Under the pieces are notes generated by a model, which did no database searches, had not been told where the DNA came from, and saw nothing but the letters and a program-made list of their open reading frames with translations. A program made the position numbers and the translations under genes. DNA of 8,552 nucleotides from JAWUWD01 sp034112085 (GTDB lineage: Bacteria; Bacteroidota; Bacteroidia; Cytophagales; Cyclobacteriaceae): positions 1-8,552 of the forward strand of contig JAWUWD010000026.1 of the NCBI GenBank assembly GCA_034112085.1, read 5' to 3'. This document shows positions 6,037 through 8,552 of this stretch, piece after piece. Position 1 is the first letter of the stretch; every line of letters begins with the position of its first letter.

Positions 6037-7299
6037 TTATTTTTCGAGAAGTCTAAGTCTTGTCATATTCAGTAATGCAATAGCTGTAGATTTGATGTTG
6101 AGTTCCCGATCCTTCCAAAGCTGTAATTTCCTAGTCGTGGTCTTTTTTCCATCAGACAGGGCTATCCAAATAGTACCCACTGGTTTTTCGGAGGTTGCAC
6201 CACCAGGACCTGCAATCCCACTTGTTGCTAGGCCAAAATCTGTATGATAGAGCTTACGTACATTCTCAGCCATCTCTGTCACTGTCTCTTCACTCACGGC
6301 ACCATGTTCAAAGATAGTTTCCGAATTGACATTCAACATGTTGATCTTTATATCATTCTGATAAGGAGTGATTGCTCCTCTAAAATATCCTGAGCTACCC
6401 GGTGTGCTCGTTATCAAGTGTGAAATATACCCACCCGTACAGCTTTCTGCGACCGCAATGTTTTGATTGCTCTTTAAGAGCAATTGACCAACTACTTCCT
6501 GAAGTTGATCTTTGTCATACCCGTAAATGTATTTGCTGATCAGTTTTTTGAGTTCCACGATTTGATCGTTGACTTCCTTTTCCACTTTTCTTGAAGCATC
6601 ACCGAATGCGGTAAGTCTTAATTTAACTTGTGCTAAGCTGGGAAGATAAGCCAACTTTATGTTCTCGGGCAAATTGTTTTCCCAGTCCGCAATAATATCA
6701 GCTAAATCAGATTCTCCAATGCCGACTGTTTTGACTAATTTATGATGAATAATAGGCGTATTGTATTTCTCCTGCAGCTTAGGAATGATGAAGTCGGTCA
6801 TCATGCGTTTCATTTCATAAGGCACACCAGGCATTGACACGAAGGTTTTAGCGTCCTTATTAAACCACATGCCTGCCGCTGTTCCCATATTGTTTGGGAT
6901 CATCTCACAAATCTCCGGAAGCTCAGCCTGTTGGCGATTGATGTCACTTAGTGGTTTGCCCAGCTTATCAAAAATTGAATGTAGGTTTGTTAGCACTTCC
7001 TCATTCATGACGAGCTTTGTGTCAAAGTACTTAACGAGGCATGGCTTAGTAAGATCATCATTTGTTGGTCCCAAACCACCAGTTATGAGGATTATATCCG
7101 CCCGCAATTCTGCCTCTTTCAGTATATTGAGTATTTCTTCTTCTGTATCTCCAATGGTGGTTTTACGAATGATTTTAATCCCTACTTTGTCTAGCTCTTC
7201 ACTCATCCATTGGGAATTGGTATCTACTATTTGTCCATATAGTATTTCGTCTCCAATAGTGACGATTTCAGCAAGAATGTTCTTCATATTATTAAGCAT
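6037..7299 (-). CDS. cinA: CinA family nicotinamide-nucleotide amidohydrolase
   Basis: This two-domain CinA has 420 residues from the ATG at 7299, or 416 from the ATG at 7287 (M5), which fits relatives beginning M-K-x-x-x-AEI-x-TIGDEIL better. The N-terminal MoCF/COG1058 domain shows EIVTIGDEILYGQIVDTNSQ (residues 11-30) and ITGGLGPTNDDLT (72-84), followed by MPGVPYEMKRMM. The C-terminal PncC domain (about 268-420) shows AESCTGG with the conserved Ser at 286, GAVSEETV, and ATSGIAGPGG. Known PncC enzymes deamidate nicotinamide mononucleotide in pyridine nucleotide recycling, and COG1058 domains can have ADP-ribose pyrophosphatase activity. The competence-induced name comes from streptococci and does not imply competence here. 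It diverges from the DUF4197 gene; the E2 gene follows after 79 bp but probably has its own promoter. Confidence 0.95.
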   Translation of the reverse strand: MLNNMKNILAEIVTIGDEILYGQIVDTNSQWMSEELDKVGIKIIRKTTIGDTEEEILNILKEAELRADIILITGGLGPTNDDLTKPCLVKYFDTKLVMNEEVLTNLHSIFDKLGKPLSDINRQQAELPEICEMIPNNMGTAAGMWFNKDAKTFVSMPGVPYEMKRMMTDFIIPKLQEKYNTPIIHHKLVKTVGIGESDLADIIADWENNLPENIKLAYLPSLAQVKLRLTAFGDASRKVEKEVNDQIVELKKLISKYIYGYDKDQLQEVVGQLLLKSNQNIAVAESCTGGYISHLITSTPGSSGYFRGAITPYQNDIKINMLNVNSETIFEHGAVSEETVTEMAENVRKLYHTDFGLATSGIAGPGGATSEKPVGTIWIALSDGKKTTTRKLQLWKDRELNIKSTAIALLNMTRLRLLEK

Positions 7300-7312
7300 T
7301 GTATTTCAATGC
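7296..7312. repeat. Inverted repeat GCATTG-5-CAATGC at the cinA start
   Basis: A perfect 6-bp inverted repeat with spacer TATTT overlaps the upstream candidate start codon of cinA (7297-7299) and lies just upstream of the preferred one (7285-7287). It may be an operator or leader hairpin, or chance. The adjacent A-rich stretch (7321-7336) contains a run of nine A. Confidence 0.35.
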
Positions 7313-7406
7313 GAATAACGAAAAAAAAACGAAAAAGATCACGTTGACCTTATATTTAGATGAAAAATATCTATTTTAAATCTTTCAAGAATTAATATTA
7401 TCCAAT

Positions 7407-8126
7407 ATGAAAAATCGATATCTCCCACTTCTCTTCGCTGGATTGTTTCTGGCTTGTACTTCTATTCAGATCAATCAAACATTAGGAACAGTGAATGACA
7501 TGATAAACACACCAACTGCTTTGACTTCAGATCAGGTAGGAGCAGGTCTCAAAGAAGCACTCACCAAAGGGATATCAAAGGGGGCTGATAAAGTGTCCTT
7601 GTTGGATGGGTACTTTAAGAATCCCAAGATAAAAATTCCATTTCCTCCTGAAGTACAAAAAGTAGAAACTAAGTTGAGACAACTTGGTCTAGATAGTCAG
7701 GTTGATAAGTTCGTAATGACCCTTAATCGAGGTGCTGAAGATGCCGCTAAAAGTGCCAAGCCAATATTTGTCTCTGCGATCACCTCTTTGACCATCGCAG
7801 ATGCATGGAGTATATTGAAAGGAGAAGAAAATGCAGCAACCAATTACTTAAAGAAAACCACCTCTAGTCAGCTTATGGAGAAGTTCAGACCGGTTATGGC
7901 CAATTCGCTGGATAAGGTAAATGCAACCAAGTATTACAAAGATGTTATCGGTACTTACAATAAAATTCCATTTGTAGAAAAAGTGAATCCAGACTTGAAA
8001 GAATATGCCTCACAGAAGGCAGTAGATGGTTTGTTCTTTATGATTGCGAAAGAAGAGAAAAATATCAGAGAAGATCCTATCGCTAGAACCACAGAATTAT
8101 TGAAAAAGGTCTTTAGTGCTCAATAG
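7407..8126 (+). CDS. DUF4197 family lipoprotein
   Basis: This 239-residue protein has a lipoprotein signal peptide: basic MKNRY, a hydrophobic stretch (residues 6-16) and a lipobox FLAC with the lipidated Cys at position 17. It should therefore be anchored in the outer or periplasmic membrane face. The mature part matches DUF4197, a family of about 220-240 residues with unknown function: VGAGLKEALTKGISKGADKV, then KIPFPPEVQKVETKLRQLGL, LNRGAEDAAKSAKPIFVSAI, and WSILKGEENAATNYLKKTTS. It is mostly helical with no catalytic motif I can see. The 107-bp spacer shared with divergent cinA contains a near -7 match TATATTTA (7351-7358, one mismatch). Its stop codon overlaps the 3' end of the convergent phosphoesterase gene. 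There is no evidence for its partner or substrate. Confidence 0.92.
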   Translation: MKNRYLPLLFAGLFLACTSIQINQTLGTVNDMINTPTALTSDQVGAGLKEALTKGISKGADKVSLLDGYFKNPKIKIPFPPEVQKVETKLRQLGLDSQVDKFVMTLNRGAEDAAKSAKPIFVSAITSLTIADAWSILKGEENAATNYLKKTTSSQLMEKFRPVMANSLDKVNATKYYKDVIGTYNKIPFVEKVNPDLKEYASQKAVDGLFFMIAKEEKNIREDPIARTTELLKKVFSAQ

Positions 8127-8552
8127 TTGTCACTAGAGAACATAATAACTTCAGTTGAAATAGAAGTTTCATCAATCTCAATAATGCGATATCCGAAATT
8201 TTCGGTGTTGAGTTCAATACGATCTTCAAACTTACCTACTTGATAGGAAATAGCGGGAGTGATATGTTGGTGAATATTGCCATCATTGCGCTCATCATTC
8301 ATATGATAATGCCCACAAAACATCATTATTTCCTGAGAACAAGATTGTAATACCTCTTTTAATTGATCTCTATTTTTTAAAGGAAATTTTCGATCAAGAA
8401 TTGTTCTACAGTCAAGAATTGGGTGATGAATGAATAGCAATATCTTTAACTCAGTGTTTAGTTCTTTCTTTAGCCATTCGATTTGAACTTGACTGACTTC
8501 ATCTGGTGAAGAATCCAGAAAGATGTATTTGTAAGTATCTTCCTTCACAGAA
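8120..8552 (-). CDS. Calcineurin-like metallophosphoesterase, N-terminus outside window
   Basis: The frame is open to the right edge, so about 144 C-terminal residues are visible and the true start is missing; the GTG at 8548-8546 should not be taken as the start. The visible part holds the second half of a calcineurin-like phosphoesterase: FLDSS and then a helix (QIEWLKKEL), FIHHPIL with the metal-binding His near 8423-8428, and CGHYH at 8303-8317, the GHxH metal-ligand motif. The order and spacing resemble Icc/CpdA-type cyclic-nucleotide or related phosphodiesterases of about 250-275 residues, but substrate cannot be inferred. The D-x-H, GDxxD and GNHD motifs would lie beyond 8552. Its TGA (8122-8120) overlaps the end of the convergent DUF4197 gene by 7 bp. 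Confidence 0.87.
   Translation of the reverse strand, partial: SVKEDTYKYIFLDSSPDEVSQVQIEWLKKELNTELKILLFIHHPILDCRTILDRKFPLKNRDQLKEVLQSCSQEIMMFCGHYHMNDERNDGNIHQHITPAISYQVGKFEDRIELNTENFGYRIIEIDETSISTEVIMFSSDNY

Noticed and set aside
6869..7318. Plus-strand frame of 149 codons
   Set aside because: It is entirely antisense to the strongly supported cinA N-terminal domain and has no recognisable features.
7319..7336. A9 homopolymer as a phase-variation tract
   Set aside because: It lies in the non-coding divergent spacer, not in a coding frame or clearly between promoter elements, and A-runs are expected in such AT-rich spacers.
8546..8548. GTG as start codon of the phosphoesterase gene
   Set aside because: The frame stays open to the window edge, and the first half of the metallophosphoesterase fold with its first metal motifs is missing. 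The true start lies outside.

Overview
The window looks like ordinary chromosome from a member of the Bacteroidota, most likely a Cytophagales-type marine or soil bacterium. The DNA is AT-rich and there are no clear Shine-Dalgarno sequences. Two genes are preceded by exact copies of the Bacteroidota -7 promoter element TAnnTTTG. The protein set also fits: a DUF349 protein with a long acidic N-terminus, YqgE/AlgH, MiaE, a stand-alone 2-oxo acid dehydrogenase E2, a two-domain CinA and a DUF4197 lipoprotein. The genus cannot be fixed from the sequence alone.

Layout, left to right. Positions 1-1044 (minus) hold the first 348 residues of a DUF349 protein that runs off the left edge. Positions 1144-2313 (minus) hold a tight pair, the tRNA hydroxylase gene miaE followed after 6 bp by a yqgE/algH-family gene. 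A 158-bp divergent spacer separates them from an exodeoxyribonuclease III/AP endonuclease gene (2472-3245, plus). After it comes a 195-bp stretch without a gene, containing several hairpins and ending in a rho-independent terminator; this may be a small RNA or a structured 3' UTR. Positions 3441-4430 (minus) hold an unfamiliar protein with an IF-2 N-terminal-like domain, acidic tandem repeats and a very basic tail. A 14-bp perfect-stem terminator (4591-4621) then closes the E2 acyltransferase gene (4644-5957, minus). cinA follows (6037-7287 or 7299, minus), and divergent from it is a DUF4197 lipoprotein gene (7407-8126, plus). The last gene is the C-terminal part of a metallophosphoesterase (minus), which overlaps the DUF4197 gene tail-to-tail by 7 bp and runs off the right edge.

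Most genes are unrelated housekeeping functions: tRNA modification, DNA repair, 2-oxo acid oxidation, and pyridine nucleotide or damaged-metabolite salvage. There is no sign of a mobile element, CRISPR array, phage, tRNA or rRNA, and no obvious multi-gene novel system. The two parts I find least explained are the IF2_N-like charge-polarised protein at 3441-4430 and the structured, terminator-ended stretch at 3298-3428.
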